DNA of 64,000 nt from Prochlorococcus sp. AG-347-L20 (GTDB lineage: Bacteria > Cyanobacteriota > Cyanobacteriia > PCC-6307 > Cyanobiaceae). The translations under genes were made by a program, and so were the position numbers. Below, in pieces: positions 52,473-63,375 of the stretch (within the stretch, counting starts at the first letter, position 1; every line of letters begins with the position of its first letter). The notes beneath the pieces were generated by a model. The model did no database searches. It saw only the letters and a list, made by a program, of their open reading frames with translations, and was not told the DNA's origin. The stretch spans positions 1-64,000 of the forward strand of contig QCCP01000003.1 of NCBI GenBank assembly GCA_003281225.1. The letters are read 5' to 3'.

Positions 52473-53369
52473 ATGTCATTAAAATTAGACGGTAAAAAAT
52501 TATCTCTTAAAATTGAAGAAAGGTTAACTGACTATATCTCCAGTAATAAAAAAATTGCAAAAAGAGCTCCCGGTTTAGCGGTAATAAGAATAGGTGATGA
52601 CCCAGCGAGCGGTGTTTACGTTAATAACAAGGAAAAAGCATGTACAAGGATTGGAATAAAGAGCTTTATCTTTCATCTAAAAGAAAGTGTAGAGCAAAAA
52701 GAAGTTGAAAAATTAATAATCAAACTTAATTCTGATAAAAATATTGATGGAATATTACTACAACTTCCCATCCCAAAGAAGTTTGACGAGCAAAAACTGA
52801 TCAGCCAAATTAATCCAAGCAAAGATGTCGATGGACTAAATGAGATAAACATCGGCAAACTAGTAAAAAATGAGCCTGCGATGAGATCATGCACACCAGC
52901 AGGAATTATTAATTTATTAAAATCCCAAAATATTACAATTGAAGGTAAGAAAATTGTTGTCATAGGAAGAAGTTTGCTTGTCGGAAAACCCCTATCGCTT
53001 ATGTTGTTGAATCTACATGGGACAGTAACAATTACTCACTCTAAAACATTAAATTTGAATAAAGTTTGTAGAGAAGCCGACATTTTAATTGTGGCGGCAG
53101 GAAAACCCAATCTTGTAGATTCAAGTTTTGTGAAAGAAGGAGCAGTAATTATTGATGTTGGAATACATAGATTAAAAAGTTCCGATAAAAATCAAACCAG
53201 ATTATGTGGCGATGTATTATTAGAAGATGTCATTTCTAAAGTATTTGCTTACACACCTGTACCTGGAGGTGTTGGACCAATGACAGTAACAATGTTACTT
53301 GTAAATACTATTTTTAGCTGGCAAAAACAATTTGGTTTATCATCAACTCTTAATGACCTTTTGCCATAA
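52473..53369 (+). CDS. folD: bifunctional methylenetetrahydrofolate dehydrogenase/cyclohydrolase
   Basis: 298 residues. [35 protein letters not shown] and [19 protein letters not shown] (NADP site) and [18 protein letters not shown] are the FolD blocks in order. It interconverts methylene- and formyl-THF. It is the first of a plus-strand run with crtE and the DUF212 gene; crtE begins 36 bases later. Confidence 0.95.
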   Translation: MSLKLDGKKLSLKIEERLTDYISSNKKIAKRAPGLAVIRIGDDPASGVYVNNKEKACTRIGIKSFIFHLKESVEQKEVEKLIIKLNSDKNIDGILLQLPIPKKFDEQKLISQINPSKDVDGLNEINIGKLVKNEPAMRSCTPAGIINLLKSQNITIEGKKIVVIGRSLLVGKPLSLMLLNLHGTVTITHSKTLNLNKVCREADILIVAAGKPNLVDSSFVKEGAVIIDVGIHRLKSSDKNQTRLCGDVLLEDVISKVFAYTPVPGGVGPMTVTMLLVNTIFSWQKQFGLSSTLNDLLP

Positions 53370-53405
53370 ACTCCAAGATGAATTTTTTTTTACTAAAGGT
53401 ATAAA

Positions 53406-54308
53406 ATGACTGAAGTTATAAATAGTATTTCTGATTTTGAAAAATATCTTAAAAAAACAAAAAAGGTTGTAGAAGAAGCACTTGATTTTTCCTTGGGCCC
53501 TGAAAATCCAGAAATATTAAGAGAATCAATGAGATATTCCCTCCTAGCTGGAGGTAAAAGAATACGTCCAATTTTATGTTTAGCATCTTGCGCACTGGCT
53601 GGAGGAGAAACCTCTCTTGCAGTTCCTACTGCGGTTGCGATAGAAATGATCCATACAATGTCCTTGATTCATGATGATCTGCCCGCCATGGATAATGATG
53701 ACTTGAGGAGAGGTAGACCAACCAATCATAAAGTATATGGAGATGCAATAGCTATTCTTGCAGGCGATGCTTTATTAACAAGGGCTTTTGAAATGGTCTC
53801 TTTAAGAAGCCCTGGAGTCGATTCAAATAGATTATTAAATGTAATTGGCGAATTATCCCTAGTTGCTGGTGCACCAGGCTTAGTTGGGGGACAAGTCGTT
53901 GATTTGGAATGCGAAGGCAAAGAAGTCGACCTTGAAACTCTTGAATATATTCATCTTCACAAGACTGGGGCTTTATTAAAGGCCTGCGTAAGAACAGGTG
54001 CAATGATCGCAGGAGCTAATGAAAAACTATTAGAAGCCCTGACAACATATGCAGAAGGAATTGGTTTAGCCTTCCAAATAATAGATGATATTCTTGATTT
54101 AACTTCCAGCAGTGAAAAGCTTGGCAAAACTGCCGGCAAAGATCTTCTGGCTGACAAAACAACTTACCCTAAATTACTTGGAATGGAGGAGTCAAAGAAA
54201 AGAGCATTTGATTTAGTTGAAAAAGCAAAAAGAGCAATAGAACCTTGGGGTGCAGATGCAAAGTATTTAATATCATTAGCCGACTTTATTACAAATAGGG
54301 ACAGATAA
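53406..54308 (+). CDS. crtE: geranylgeranyl diphosphate synthase
   Basis: 300 residues, a trans-isoprenyl synthase. The first Asp-rich motif [10 protein letters not shown] starts at residue 90 and the second is IIDDILDLT near 224. GGKRIRP lies near residue 49. It makes the C20 precursor for carotenoids, chlorophyll phytol tails and quinones. It ends 13 bases before the DUF212 gene, so co-transcription is likely. Confidence 0.95.
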   Translation: MTEVINSISDFEKYLKKTKKVVEEALDFSLGPENPEILRESMRYSLLAGGKRIRPILCLASCALAGGETSLAVPTAVAIEMIHTMSLIHDDLPAMDNDDLRRGRPTNHKVYGDAIAILAGDALLTRAFEMVSLRSPGVDSNRLLNVIGELSLVAGAPGLVGGQVVDLECEGKEVDLETLEYIHLHKTGALLKACVRTGAMIAGANEKLLEALTTYAEGIGLAFQIIDDILDLTSSSEKLGKTAGKDLLADKTTYPKLLGMEESKKRAFDLVEKAKRAIEPWGADAKYLISLADFITNRDR

Positions 54309-54321
54309 TTACCTTTGATTC

Positions 54322-54801
54322 ATGTCTGACTTTTTTCCCTTTTTTAATAATTCAGTTCTTTTCTGGAGCCTATTATCCTGTTTGCTAGCTCAATTTTTTA
54401 AAATTGTATTCAATTTCTTTTCAACTGGAGAGATCAGATTTGGAATTATGTTCGAGACGGGTGGTATGCCCTCAAGTCATTCCGCCTTAATAACTGGCGC
54501 CACATCAGGTATAGGTTATGAATTAGGATTTGATAACTCAATATTTGCATTATCAGTTGCTGTAGCACTAATAGTTATGTATGACGCTAGTGGTGTTCGA
54601 AAATCAGCTGGGATTCAAGCTGCAGAAATTAATAAACTATCAAAAAAACTAGACCCTCAATCTGAATTACTATTAAAAGAAACCTTAGGTCATACAAAAA
54701 TTGAGGTCATAGTGGGGAGTTTTTTAGGCCCATTAATAACGTTGTCTGGAATGTTTTTTTTAGGTTCTCCTCTCAAAATATTTGATTTGATAATAAATTA
54801 A
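54322..54801 (+). CDS. divergent PAP2 family (DUF212) membrane protein
   Basis: 159 residues with about four hydrophobic helices and the family motif ETGGMPSSHSALITG (46-60). The SSH corresponds to the phosphatase active-site Ser/His of PAP2 proteins. The linkage to crtE suggests action on isoprenyl phosphates, but this is inference. Its stop codon overlaps that of cobB on the other strand. Confidence 0.85.
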   Translation: MSDFFPFFNNSVLFWSLLSCLLAQFFKIVFNFFSTGEIRFGIMFETGGMPSSHSALITGATSGIGYELGFDNSIFALSVAVALIVMYDASGVRKSAGIQAAEINKLSKKLDPQSELLLKETLGHTKIEVIVGSFLGPLITLSGMFFLGSPLKIFDLIIN

Positions 54802-56189
54802 AAATGTTTTGAAAAAGTAATTTGTGTGACATCTATAAAGTTTTTTGCGACTTCTGGAGAACTTGGCAAATGTAAGTGAATCCAACTTGCATGTAATTTT
54901 TCATCAAAAAAGCCTTCATTTTTGTATTCAGTTTTCCAAGATTTAATTTTCCATGGAGAAGAAAGTTTCTTCTGATACTCAGCTTTTCCAAAATCAAGTT
55001 TAGAATAGTCATTTTCAATTTCCCAATAATGAAATTCATGTCCTCTAATTAATTGATTTTGTTTAATGATCGGAGTATCCTTTAAACCCTCAATGTATCT
55101 ATAACCTACTGAAAGTTTACTTTTTGTTGATCTAAAAGGCAGGATGCCACTCATTTTATGATTATTACCATTTTCATCTTTTATGAAGTCTCCTAAAATC
55201 ATCATCCCTCCGCACTCAGCATATATAAATCCATTTTTGCGGAATTTCCTTAACGAATTTAAGCTTTTTGTAGATTTACTTATATGTTCAGCATATTTTT
55301 CAGGGAAACCTCCAGGAATAATTAAAGAAGAAGCCTCATCAGGAATTTCTTCATCATCATAAATACTCCATGAAATCAATGGTATGCCAATTTCACTGAA
55401 AAACTCCTTAGTTTCAGGGTATTGAAAATGAAAGATTTTATCTTCTGCAATTGCGATAGGTTTAATTTTATCAATTTTAAAATCTATAAAATTGAAAAAA
55501 TTAAATATTTTCTTTTGGGGAGATTTCAGGAATTTAATAATAGAAAATACATCAAGATTTCTTTCAGCGAAATTTGCAAAATATTCAACATCAATTTCTT
55601 TTCCATTATCCATTGGAGATATCAAACCTAAATTAGATTTGGCTAAAGTTATTTTTGAATCAGATGGTAAAAAACCAAGAATTTCGATGTCTTCATTTTT
55701 AAAAACTTCTTTGATTAATTTTTTATGTCTATCTGAATTAACGTTGTTAAAGATAATTCCTACTATTGACAACTCATTATCAAAATCTCTAAAACCTCGA
55801 ATAGTCGCCAAAAGAGAAGCTACTTGACCTCTAGCATTAACAATAAAAATTATTGGAGCATTGAGAAGTTTAGAGATATTTGCTGTGCTGGAATAGGTGG
55901 TTGACCCTAATCCATCAAATAGACCCATTGCTCCTTCAATTAATGTGAATTCATATTTCAAAGAATGTTTAAAAAAACTTTCTTGAACCCATTCCTCACC
56001 ACTTAAAAAGATATCTAAATTCCTACAAATAGGTTGGCCAATTGAACTAAGTTGTTGTTGATCAAGATAATCTGGGCCAACCTTGAAAGTTTGTATCTTT
56101 ATACCTTTTGAGAACGCCCAACAAGATAGCAAAAGCGATAATGTAGTTTTCCCACTATCAGTTGAAGGAGAAGATATTACACAAGGCAT
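54798..56189 (-). CDS. cobB: cobyrinic acid a,c-diamide synthase
   Basis: 463 residues. P-loop SSPSTDSGKTT is at 7-17, the amidation site is in GAMGLFDGLGSTTYSSTA, and the C-terminal glutaminase domain has FIYAECGGMMILGD with the Cys nucleophile and HEFHYWE and HLHLPSS blocks. It amidates cobyrinate in (pseudo)cobalamin synthesis. It is the last gene of a zwf-opcA-cobB unit, 3 bases after opcA, although the functions differ. Confidence 0.9.
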   Translation of the reverse strand: MPCVISSPSTDSGKTTLSLLLSCWAFSKGIKIQTFKVGPDYLDQQQLSSIGQPICRNLDIFLSGEEWVQESFFKHSLKYEFTLIEGAMGLFDGLGSTTYSSTANISKLLNAPIIFIVNARGQVASLLATIRGFRDFDNELSIVGIIFNNVNSDRHKKLIKEVFKNEDIEILGFLPSDSKITLAKSNLGLISPMDNGKEIDVEYFANFAERNLDVFSIIKFLKSPQKKIFNFFNFIDFKIDKIKPIAIAEDKIFHFQYPETKEFFSEIGIPLISWSIYDDEEIPDEASSLIIPGGFPEKYAEHISKSTKSLNSLRKFRKNGFIYAECGGMMILGDFIKDENGNNHKMSGILPFRSTKSKLSVGYRYIEGLKDTPIIKQNQLIRGHEFHYWEIENDYSKLDFGKAEYQKKLSSPWKIKSWKTEYKNEGFFDEKLHASWIHLHLPSSPEVAKNFIDVTQITFSKHF

Positions 56190-56192
56190 CTA

Positions 56193-57494
56193 TTAGTTAT
56201 TAAAACCATTAAATATTTGAAGAGCTATTTTAATAGAATTTTCAAATAGAGGACTGGTATTACCTCTACTACTGCCCAATAATTTACTAACATCGTACTC
56301 TGATGTATAAAAAGAATTTGGAACAACTTGCTCTATTAATTCCATATTAGCCATTCCCCCTGCTTCAAGTCTCATGCATTCCACCGATTCACAGCCGAGT
56401 ATTACACAAGTGTTATTTTTTTGAACCTCACTAATTTTTGAAATCAGCCTCAATCCAATAACTTGTCCTAAATGAATACTTGGATTTCCCAAAGTTAAAG
56501 GATTAATTGATGCAGAAATTATTTCGCCATTAATTCTTTCAAACTCTATTTTTGTTGATACTGTATCCCTTTCAATTCTTAGAAAAGACCAATCAAGTTT
56601 ATCGCTTATCCATGAAATCAAAAACAAGGCTTGAATCATATGATCTCCTGCGATATCAATGTCAATATCAGTAATATGATCTAAAATTGGTCTCCTCGAA
56701 GGCGGATCAAAAATCATTGCCAATGATTCCCTCCAATTTTTCAATCTAACCCAATTCAAATCATTAATAGCTTTATTTGAATTATTCAATTGATCTAATA
56801 CTTTTAAACATCTTTGAGGCGATCCAAGAGCAGTATCAATTATTAACCTTTGATCATAATTAGTAAAATGTTCGAAGATTTCAGGCGATTCATCCAAACT
56901 TCCATTCCACCACAACCATGAAGGTAATTCATCAATAGATAATTCATCAATTATTTTTAATCCTTTATTAGATATTGAGGCCGAGTCCCCCCTAATAACA
57001 ACTAAATCCCCACATATAGGCTGCATAGCTGGAGTATCACTTAATGGACAGTACGCGGATACAAAAGTTTTGATATCTGAATTTTTATTTAATGTTGGCG
57101 CTAGAGTTATTAATCTTCTTGGATTCAATGTGCTTATTGATGATTCAAAAAATTGTCCTCTTAAATCTTCAAAGTCTTTATTAGATAAATTTTTCCTCAA
57201 CAAATTCAATAATTCTTCACTATTAATGGGAGTAGTGATAGGAAGTCCTTGATCTAATATAAATTTTTGAGCAACTTCAATTATCTCTCGACTTAAATTT
57301 CCAGTAATTGGTCCATTTACTAATCCTTTTTGAACTAAACATTGTTCTAGCCAAGCAGGTTGCCAGACCATTAATGTAAAAGTATTAGCTCCACTATTAT
57401 CTTTATCTTCTGAAATCCATAATTGATTAAGGTAATTAGAAATTTCCTGATAAGGTAGCTCTAAAGGTGTTTGAAGTGTTAGTTGAGGTTTCAT
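56193..57494 (-). CDS. opcA: glucose-6-phosphate dehydrogenase assembly protein OpcA
   Basis: 433 residues. ANTFTLMVWQPAWLEQCL (near the N-terminus) and SPRRPILDH/DIDIAGDHMIQALFLISWI-type blocks match OpcA. It activates or assembles G6PDH in a redox-dependent way and is required for dark metabolism. The start is 2 bases after the zwf stop, the standard cyanobacterial zwf-opcA pair. Confidence 0.9.
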   Translation of the reverse strand: MKPQLTLQTPLELPYQEISNYLNQLWISEDKDNSGANTFTLMVWQPAWLEQCLVQKGLVNGPITGNLSREIIEVAQKFILDQGLPITTPINSEELLNLLRKNLSNKDFEDLRGQFFESSISTLNPRRLITLAPTLNKNSDIKTFVSAYCPLSDTPAMQPICGDLVVIRGDSASISNKGLKIIDELSIDELPSWLWWNGSLDESPEIFEHFTNYDQRLIIDTALGSPQRCLKVLDQLNNSNKAINDLNWVRLKNWRESLAMIFDPPSRRPILDHITDIDIDIAGDHMIQALFLISWISDKLDWSFLRIERDTVSTKIEFERINGEIISASINPLTLGNPSIHLGQVIGLRLISKISEVQKNNTCVILGCESVECMRLEAGGMANMELIEQVVPNSFYTSEYDVSKLLGSSRGNTSPLFENSIKIALQIFNGFNN

Positions 57495-57496
57495 TT

Positions 57497-59020
57497 TTAA
57501 GGTCTACGCCAGAAAATATTATCTTTTGAAATTAATTGATCAGACTCAGGAGGTCCCCAGGTCATAGATTCATAATTATAAATAGGTAACTTCCAAGGAG
57601 AATTATCCATCAACTCTATTAATGGCGTATAAAGTTTCCAGGCTGCCTCAACTTCATCACTTCTAGTAAATAAGGTTGGGTCAGAAAGCATCGCATCAGC
57701 TAATAATCTTACATAGCCTTCATCTGAGGGTTCTCCAAATGATTCATCATAAGAAAATTCCATCTCAACGGGTCTTGATTTCATTCCAGAACCAGGAGAT
57801 TTTACCTCAAATTTGAAAGTAGCACCTTCATTTGGCTGAATTCTAAGGATAAGTTGATTTGGGGCAGGATTTATTATTGTTGATTCAAATAAATGAACAG
57901 GAACGTCTTTAAAAGTCAAGACTATTTCTCCAAGTCTTTTAGGTAGTCTTTTACCTGTTCTCAAATAAAAAGGAACCCCTTGCCAACGCCAGTTATCAAC
58001 GAAAACTTTTGTCGCAATATAAGTTTCTGTTGTGCTATTAGAATTAACACCATCTTCCTGCCTATATCCTTTGAGTCGATTTGCAATATCTCCTCCCTCT
58101 CCATATTGACCTCTTATACAACAATTCCACGGTTCATTTTCGTCAGCAAGTTTTGAAGCTTGAAGAACCTTAGCTTTTTCATTTCTTATTGCTTCTGGTT
58201 CAAACTTTCCAGGAGGTTCCATAGATGTAACAGCAAGCATTTGAGTCATATGATTTTGAAGCATGTCCCTTAAAGCACCAGAGCTTTCGTAATAACCTGC
58301 TCTATCTTCAACACCCACTGTTTCAGATGAAGTAATTTGAACACTTGATATATAATTTCTGTTCCAGATTGGTTCAAAAATAGTGTTAGCAAACCTCAAA
58401 ACAAGAATATTCTGAACTGTCTCTTTACCTAGATAATGATCAATCCTATAAATCTGACTTTCTTCAGCACAACTTTGAACGATCTTATTCAATTTTTTTG
58501 CACTTGAATAATCTCTTCCAAAAGGTTTTTCAATCACTAAACGACTTTTCTTAGGGTCATCTAAAAGGCCAGCCCCTTTAAGAGCTTTACATCCACTTGC
58601 ATAGAAATTCGGAGATACTGATAAATAAAATGTTCTATTTCCATGAGTAGCTTGTGTTTTATCAATTTCATTTAATCTTCTAGAAAGCCTTACGACATGA
58701 TCACTTTGTTGTAGGTCAACTGGTTCATAGAAAAGATAATTAGAAAATAGTTCCCACTCCTTTTCCTTACCAGATATTTGATTTGAAAGCTTTACTTTCA
58801 TCTTTTCTCTAAACTCATTATCAGTCCAAGGTCTTCTCGCACAACCAATTATTCCAAATTCACTAGGAATTCTTCTTTGCAAATATAGTTCAAATAAGGC
58901 TGGTATTAATTTTCTATGAGTAAGGTCTCCACTAGCACCAAATATTACTAAGCATTGTGGAGATATGACTCTTTCCTGACGTAAACCTAATCTTAGAGGA
59001 TTACTTAAAGTTGAAGGCAT
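57497..59020 (-). CDS. zwf: glucose-6-phosphate 1-dehydrogenase
   Basis: 507 residues. The NADP fold is IFGASGDLTHRKLIPALF, the catalytic signature RIDHYLGKETVQN contains the active His/Lys, and RLPKRLGEI and FLRTGKRLPK-type blocks are present. It is the first enzyme of the oxidative pentose phosphate pathway, used mainly at night. It leads the zwf-opcA-cobB minus-strand unit. Confidence 0.95.
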   Translation of the reverse strand: MPSTLSNPLRLGLRQERVISPQCLVIFGASGDLTHRKLIPALFELYLQRRIPSEFGIIGCARRPWTDNEFREKMKVKLSNQISGKEKEWELFSNYLFYEPVDLQQSDHVVRLSRRLNEIDKTQATHGNRTFYLSVSPNFYASGCKALKGAGLLDDPKKSRLVIEKPFGRDYSSAKKLNKIVQSCAEESQIYRIDHYLGKETVQNILVLRFANTIFEPIWNRNYISSVQITSSETVGVEDRAGYYESSGALRDMLQNHMTQMLAVTSMEPPGKFEPEAIRNEKAKVLQASKLADENEPWNCCIRGQYGEGGDIANRLKGYRQEDGVNSNSTTETYIATKVFVDNWRWQGVPFYLRTGKRLPKRLGEIVLTFKDVPVHLFESTIINPAPNQLILRIQPNEGATFKFEVKSPGSGMKSRPVEMEFSYDESFGEPSDEGYVRLLADAMLSDPTLFTRSDEVEAAWKLYTPLIELMDNSPWKLPIYNYESMTWGPPESDQLISKDNIFWRRP

Positions 59021-59129
59021 ATTTTTAGTATTCTTTATTTAAAATCCTCTTTTTTTCAAATATTAGCTACATATTGTGTCTAAACCAAAAAGTATTTAAT
59101 AGGTGAACCTAAATTCAAATATCAAAGAT

Positions 59130-60245
<1,116 letters not shown>

Positions 60246-60423
60246 TTAGATTTCTTTTATAAAAGATTATCAATTTGTAGTTTAATTTGTAGTGATTTTA
60301 CAAAAATGGTTACGTTTTGAGATCGGGATAAATAAAAGAAATTATTTTAATTTTTCAGTATTTGTTGTTTTTATCAGTATAGTTACACAGAAATAATTTT
60401 TTATCTAATTAAAAAATTCATTT

Positions 60424-60966
60424 ATGAATAATCCTCAAGAATCAGAATATCATTCTAAGAACAATGATTACAGGACAATTGAGCAGACGATGGAGAAGTT
60501 TTCCGGTGGGACAAGACGACTGGCAGCTCAACTTACAACTTCTGCAAGTTTTGATTCTTTGTGGAGTGTTTTAACAGATTATGATCGGCTAAATCTCTAC
60601 ATACCAAATCTTTTATCGAGCAAAAAAATATTTCAGAAGGGAAATAACGTCCACCTTAAACAAGTTGGGGCTCAGGATTTCCTTGGCATGAAGTTTTCAG
60701 CTGAAGTAACTATAGATTTATTTGAAGATAAGGAGCTTGGCCTCTTAAAATTTAATTTAATAAAAGGAGATTTCAGAAAGTTTGAGGGTAGTTGGAAAGT
60801 TCAAAATATTAAAAATACTTCAACGAACTCATTAATTTATGATCTTACTGTTCAAGGTTGTCAGTGGATGCCAATAGGGATGATAGAGAAAAGACTGAAA
60901 AAGGATCTTTCAGAAAATTTAATTGCCGTAGATAGGCAAGCAAAATCATCAAGAAGATCGTTATAA
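60424..60966 (+). CDS. SRPBCC (START-like cyclase/dehydrase) protein
   Basis: 180 residues. It contains RLAAQLTTSASFDSLWSVLTDYDRLNLYIPNLLSSK and VHLKQVGAQDFLGMKFSAEV, the start of a helix-grip fold of the Polyketide_cyc/COQ10 group. Such proteins bind hydrophobic ligands; a quinone or carotenoid role is possible. The gene is plus strand, ending 12 bases before tRNA-Glu, which is on the minus strand. Confidence 0.75.
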   Translation: MNNPQESEYHSKNNDYRTIEQTMEKFSGGTRRLAAQLTTSASFDSLWSVLTDYDRLNLYIPNLLSSKKIFQKGNNVHLKQVGAQDFLGMKFSAEVTIDLFEDKELGLLKFNLIKGDFRKFEGSWKVQNIKNTSTNSLIYDLTVQGCQWMPIGMIEKRLKKDLSENLIAVDRQAKSSRRSL

Positions 60967-60977
60967 ATTAAAATTAA

Positions 60978-61050
60978 TAGCCCCAAGGGGATTCGAACCC
61001 CTGTCGCCTCCGTGAAAGGGAGGTGTCCTAGGCCTCTAGACGATGGGGCC
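60978..61050 (-). tRNA. trnE: tRNA-Glu (anticodon TTC)
   Basis: 73 bases without CCA. The minus strand gives the GGCCCCA acceptor arm, the anticodon loop CTTTCAC with TTC, and the T-loop GTTCGAATC. The acceptor stem ends in a G-U pair. It supplies Glu for protein synthesis and, in cyanobacteria, for tetrapyrrole synthesis through glutamyl-tRNA reductase. Confidence 0.95.
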
Positions 61051-61079
61051 AGGAAATTAGCATAACAGCTTATTAAAAA

Positions 61080-62210
61080 CTAAGAGTAAGGCTTGCCTTT
61101 CGTCAAGTATTGTTGCTCTTTGTTTTGTCCTTGCCACACAGGAACTGTGAAATGGAAGCAGGAACCTTCCCCTACTTCAGATACTACCCATATTCTTCCT
61201 CCATGAACTTGTACTATTCTCCTACATACTGATAACCCTATACCAAATCCTGAAGTTCCTTCAGAAGTCTGGGGAAGTCTAACCCTATCTAGAAAAATTC
61301 TTTTTTGTTCGCTCAAAGGAATACCTGCACCTTTGTCACAAATTGTTATTTCTACCCATTGATTTGTCTTATGAATCATAGTGATTTTTATAGATCCAGA
61401 ATCTTTAGAAAATTTAATAGCATTTTCAATTAAATTTAAAAATACTTGCCTCATTCTTCTTTGATCTGCAAATACACTTGGTAGGTCAGATGGAATATCA
61501 GTATCAATTTCAATATTCCTTAATCTCCAGAATTTCTCTAATTCGAGTATTACTTCAGCACTAATATTACCTAAATCAATTTTCTGAGGATTAAATAATG
61601 CTTCCCATTTGGTTGTTCCAACCTCTAAGAGATCCTGAGATAAGAGTTCAATCTCTTCAAGACGTCTTTTAATAACCTCCTGCAATTTTGAAATATCTAT
61701 TTGTCCGAGTTTTTGACTTTGAACAGCCAAAGTAGCAGCAGTTAAAGGTGTTCTTAATTCATGCGCGACCATTCTTAATAATCTTTCCTGAGATTCTATT
61801 CTTTTTGTTAATGTCTCATTTTCTTGTCTTAAAACAAGAAGTTCGTCTTCCAATAGAAATTCTTTTTGAGTTCTTGTTGAATCAATTTTGGATGGCTGCA
61901 AATTAATCCCAAGATTTTTTGTTAAGCCTTCCTGTGACCACCTTGGCAACCATTTTTGTAACTGAGAGAAAATATTACTTCCAGCAAATATTTGCTTTGG
62001 AGCTGGGGAAACCTTTATGAGCGCAGGGATAGCGACTAATCTATGTAATTCAAGTAATTCTGGTTGCTCTGTGGGTTCTGAGATCTGAAGAGATATCTCA
62101 AATTCACAGTCATCTGATTCTAAATAAGCTATTAAGGACTTAATATCATTACTAGAAAGTTGATTTCTTGCCGCCACAAGTATTAATTTTAGCTCTTTTT
62201 TATCATTCAA
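61080..62210 (-). CDS. sasA: adaptive-response sensory histidine kinase SasA
   Basis: 376 residues. Residues 8-91 are a KaiB-like thioredoxin-fold domain (LILVAARN ... QKWLPRW). A coiled-coil linker (118-140) precedes HisKA with His150 in [13 protein letters not shown]; the ATPase motifs [19 protein letters not shown] and [15 protein letters not shown] follow. It reads KaiC state and phosphorylates RpaA in circadian or diurnal output. Prochlorococcus is known to lack kaiA, so it works with a reduced clock. The Kai genes are not in the window. Confidence 0.95.
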   Translation of the reverse strand: MNDKKELKLILVAARNQLSSNDIKSLIAYLESDDCEFEISLQISEPTEQPELLELHRLVAIPALIKVSPAPKQIFAGSNIFSQLQKWLPRWSQEGLTKNLGINLQPSKIDSTRTQKEFLLEDELLVLRQENETLTKRIESQERLLRMVAHELRTPLTAATLAVQSQKLGQIDISKLQEVIKRRLEEIELLSQDLLEVGTTKWEALFNPQKIDLGNISAEVILELEKFWRLRNIEIDTDIPSDLPSVFADQRRMRQVFLNLIENAIKFSKDSGSIKITMIHKTNQWVEITICDKGAGIPLSEQKRIFLDRVRLPQTSEGTSGFGIGLSVCRRIVQVHGGRIWVVSEVGEGSCFHFTVPVWQGQNKEQQYLTKGKPYS

Positions 62211-62316
62211 ATGAATTCCTCTGAAGTGTTGAAAAGCTGTTAATCCTTATAAACACCTTAAGATATTTTTTTTTATTTTACAGATAGGCTATTAAATAAA
62301 TAGGACTTTTTTATAA

Positions 62317-62856
62317 ATGGTTGCTATTAATTCAAAGAAAAATTTACATTTTGGTGAAAACCCTCCTGAAATCAACTTAAATAGTAATTTAAAAAGGTGG
62401 TTTTCCAGGAATATTGGATTATGGAAATCTAATAGAACGTATTTTCTTGATGAAGCACAAAAAACTTATAATTTAAGTATGAATATAAATATTCAAGCTC
62501 TCGAGAGTAAGTCTGAATGGGAGTCGCATTATAAATTTACTTGGTACCCAGAAAAAAAATATAATTTCTTTGACGAAAATCCCCAATATAAAGAACGAGG
62601 AGAAATGCATGCATTTTTAAAAGGTCATCAACTTAAGAGGGAAAAATTTTATCTAAGTAATGATGAAGGTATTTCAAATATTAAACAAGTCGACGAACAC
62701 GAAATGATTTTTGAATCTTCTTACAAAGATTGGTATATTCTTGAACATACAAGACTTGTAGATTCTGATAATTATAGATTTAGGGTTATATATTCATGGA
62801 ACAAAGATATGCTTAAAATAGTAGAGAATCATCACGAAATTAAAATTATTAAATAA
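62317..62856 (+). CDS. hypothetical lipocalin-like protein (CpeS/DUF1001-like pattern)
   Basis: 179 residues. FSRNIGLWKSNRTYFLDEAQKT (about 29-50) and a series of beta-strands (WESHYKFTWYP, HEMIFESSYKDWYILEHTRL, FRVIYSWNKDMLKIVENHHEIKI) resemble the small beta-barrel lyases of the CpeS/CpcT type. The similarity is structural and by eye; the chromophore-binding residues cannot be confirmed. Prochlorococcus has little phycobiliprotein, so the function is uncertain. Confidence 0.6.
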   Translation: MVAINSKKNLHFGENPPEINLNSNLKRWFSRNIGLWKSNRTYFLDEAQKTYNLSMNINIQALESKSEWESHYKFTWYPEKKYNFFDENPQYKERGEMHAFLKGHQLKREKFYLSNDEGISNIKQVDEHEMIFESSYKDWYILEHTRLVDSDNYRFRVIYSWNKDMLKIVENHHEIKIIK

Positions 62857-62928
62857 ATTCTGTGGGCAGATTTAGTTTAAAAATAAAAAATGTTATCTTT
62901 AATAATGTGAATTAAAAATAAATCAAAT

Positions 62929-63363
62929 ATGAGTTTAAAAATATCTAAAATTTTTGCAATTCCTCTAATTTTTTCATCTTTTTTATTTGCTACAAATAAT
63001 GAATTTAATAAAGTAAATGCAAATGTTAGAAATTCGCCTGCCAATAAAAACGATTTAGATTTATATCATGGTATGGGTGTTTCATTTCTATGTAATGCGA
63101 CAAGAAAAGGATTTGATCTGGATTTCCCAAAAACATTAAACGTTGCCTCAGCAACCTTCGCATCAGTTGTATCACAAAAACATGGAGGGAAAATAATAGA
63201 GAAAAAGAAAGAACAAACAGTTGATATGAAACAATTACAATTTATTGCATCTCTGCAATTAGTTGAATCAGCTCTTCAAGTGTGTCCAGATAATGTCCCT
63301 AAAAAGATCGAAAAACAATTTAAGATTGAAACTGAGAGAATCAAGAAATTACAAGGTTTGTAA
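62929..63363 (+). CDS. secreted hypothetical protein, related to the 193-585 protein
   Basis: 144 residues. The signal peptide (1-32, ending near VNANV) is clear. The mature part has GMGVSFLCNATRKGFDLDFPKTLNVA with one Cys and, near the C-terminus, a second (VCPDNV). The F-x-C-x-A-x-R-x-G-x-D-x-DF block parallels the protein at 193-585. Function unknown; presumably lumenal or periplasmic. Confidence 0.65.
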   Translation: MSLKISKIFAIPLIFSSFLFATNNEFNKVNANVRNSPANKNDLDLYHGMGVSFLCNATRKGFDLDFPKTLNVASATFASVVSQKHGGKIIEKKKEQTVDMKQLQFIASLQLVESALQVCPDNVPKKIEKQFKIETERIKKLQGL

Positions 63364-63375
63364 AAAAATAATTTT

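Noticed and set aside
53752-54003. 83-residue minus-strand frame
   Set aside because: Shadow of crtE; Arg/Gln/Leu-rich in a way typical of reverse complement of coding DNA.
60978-61050. Integration site of a mobile element at tRNA-Glu
   Set aside because: No integrase, no duplicated tRNA 3' end and only core genes on both sides.
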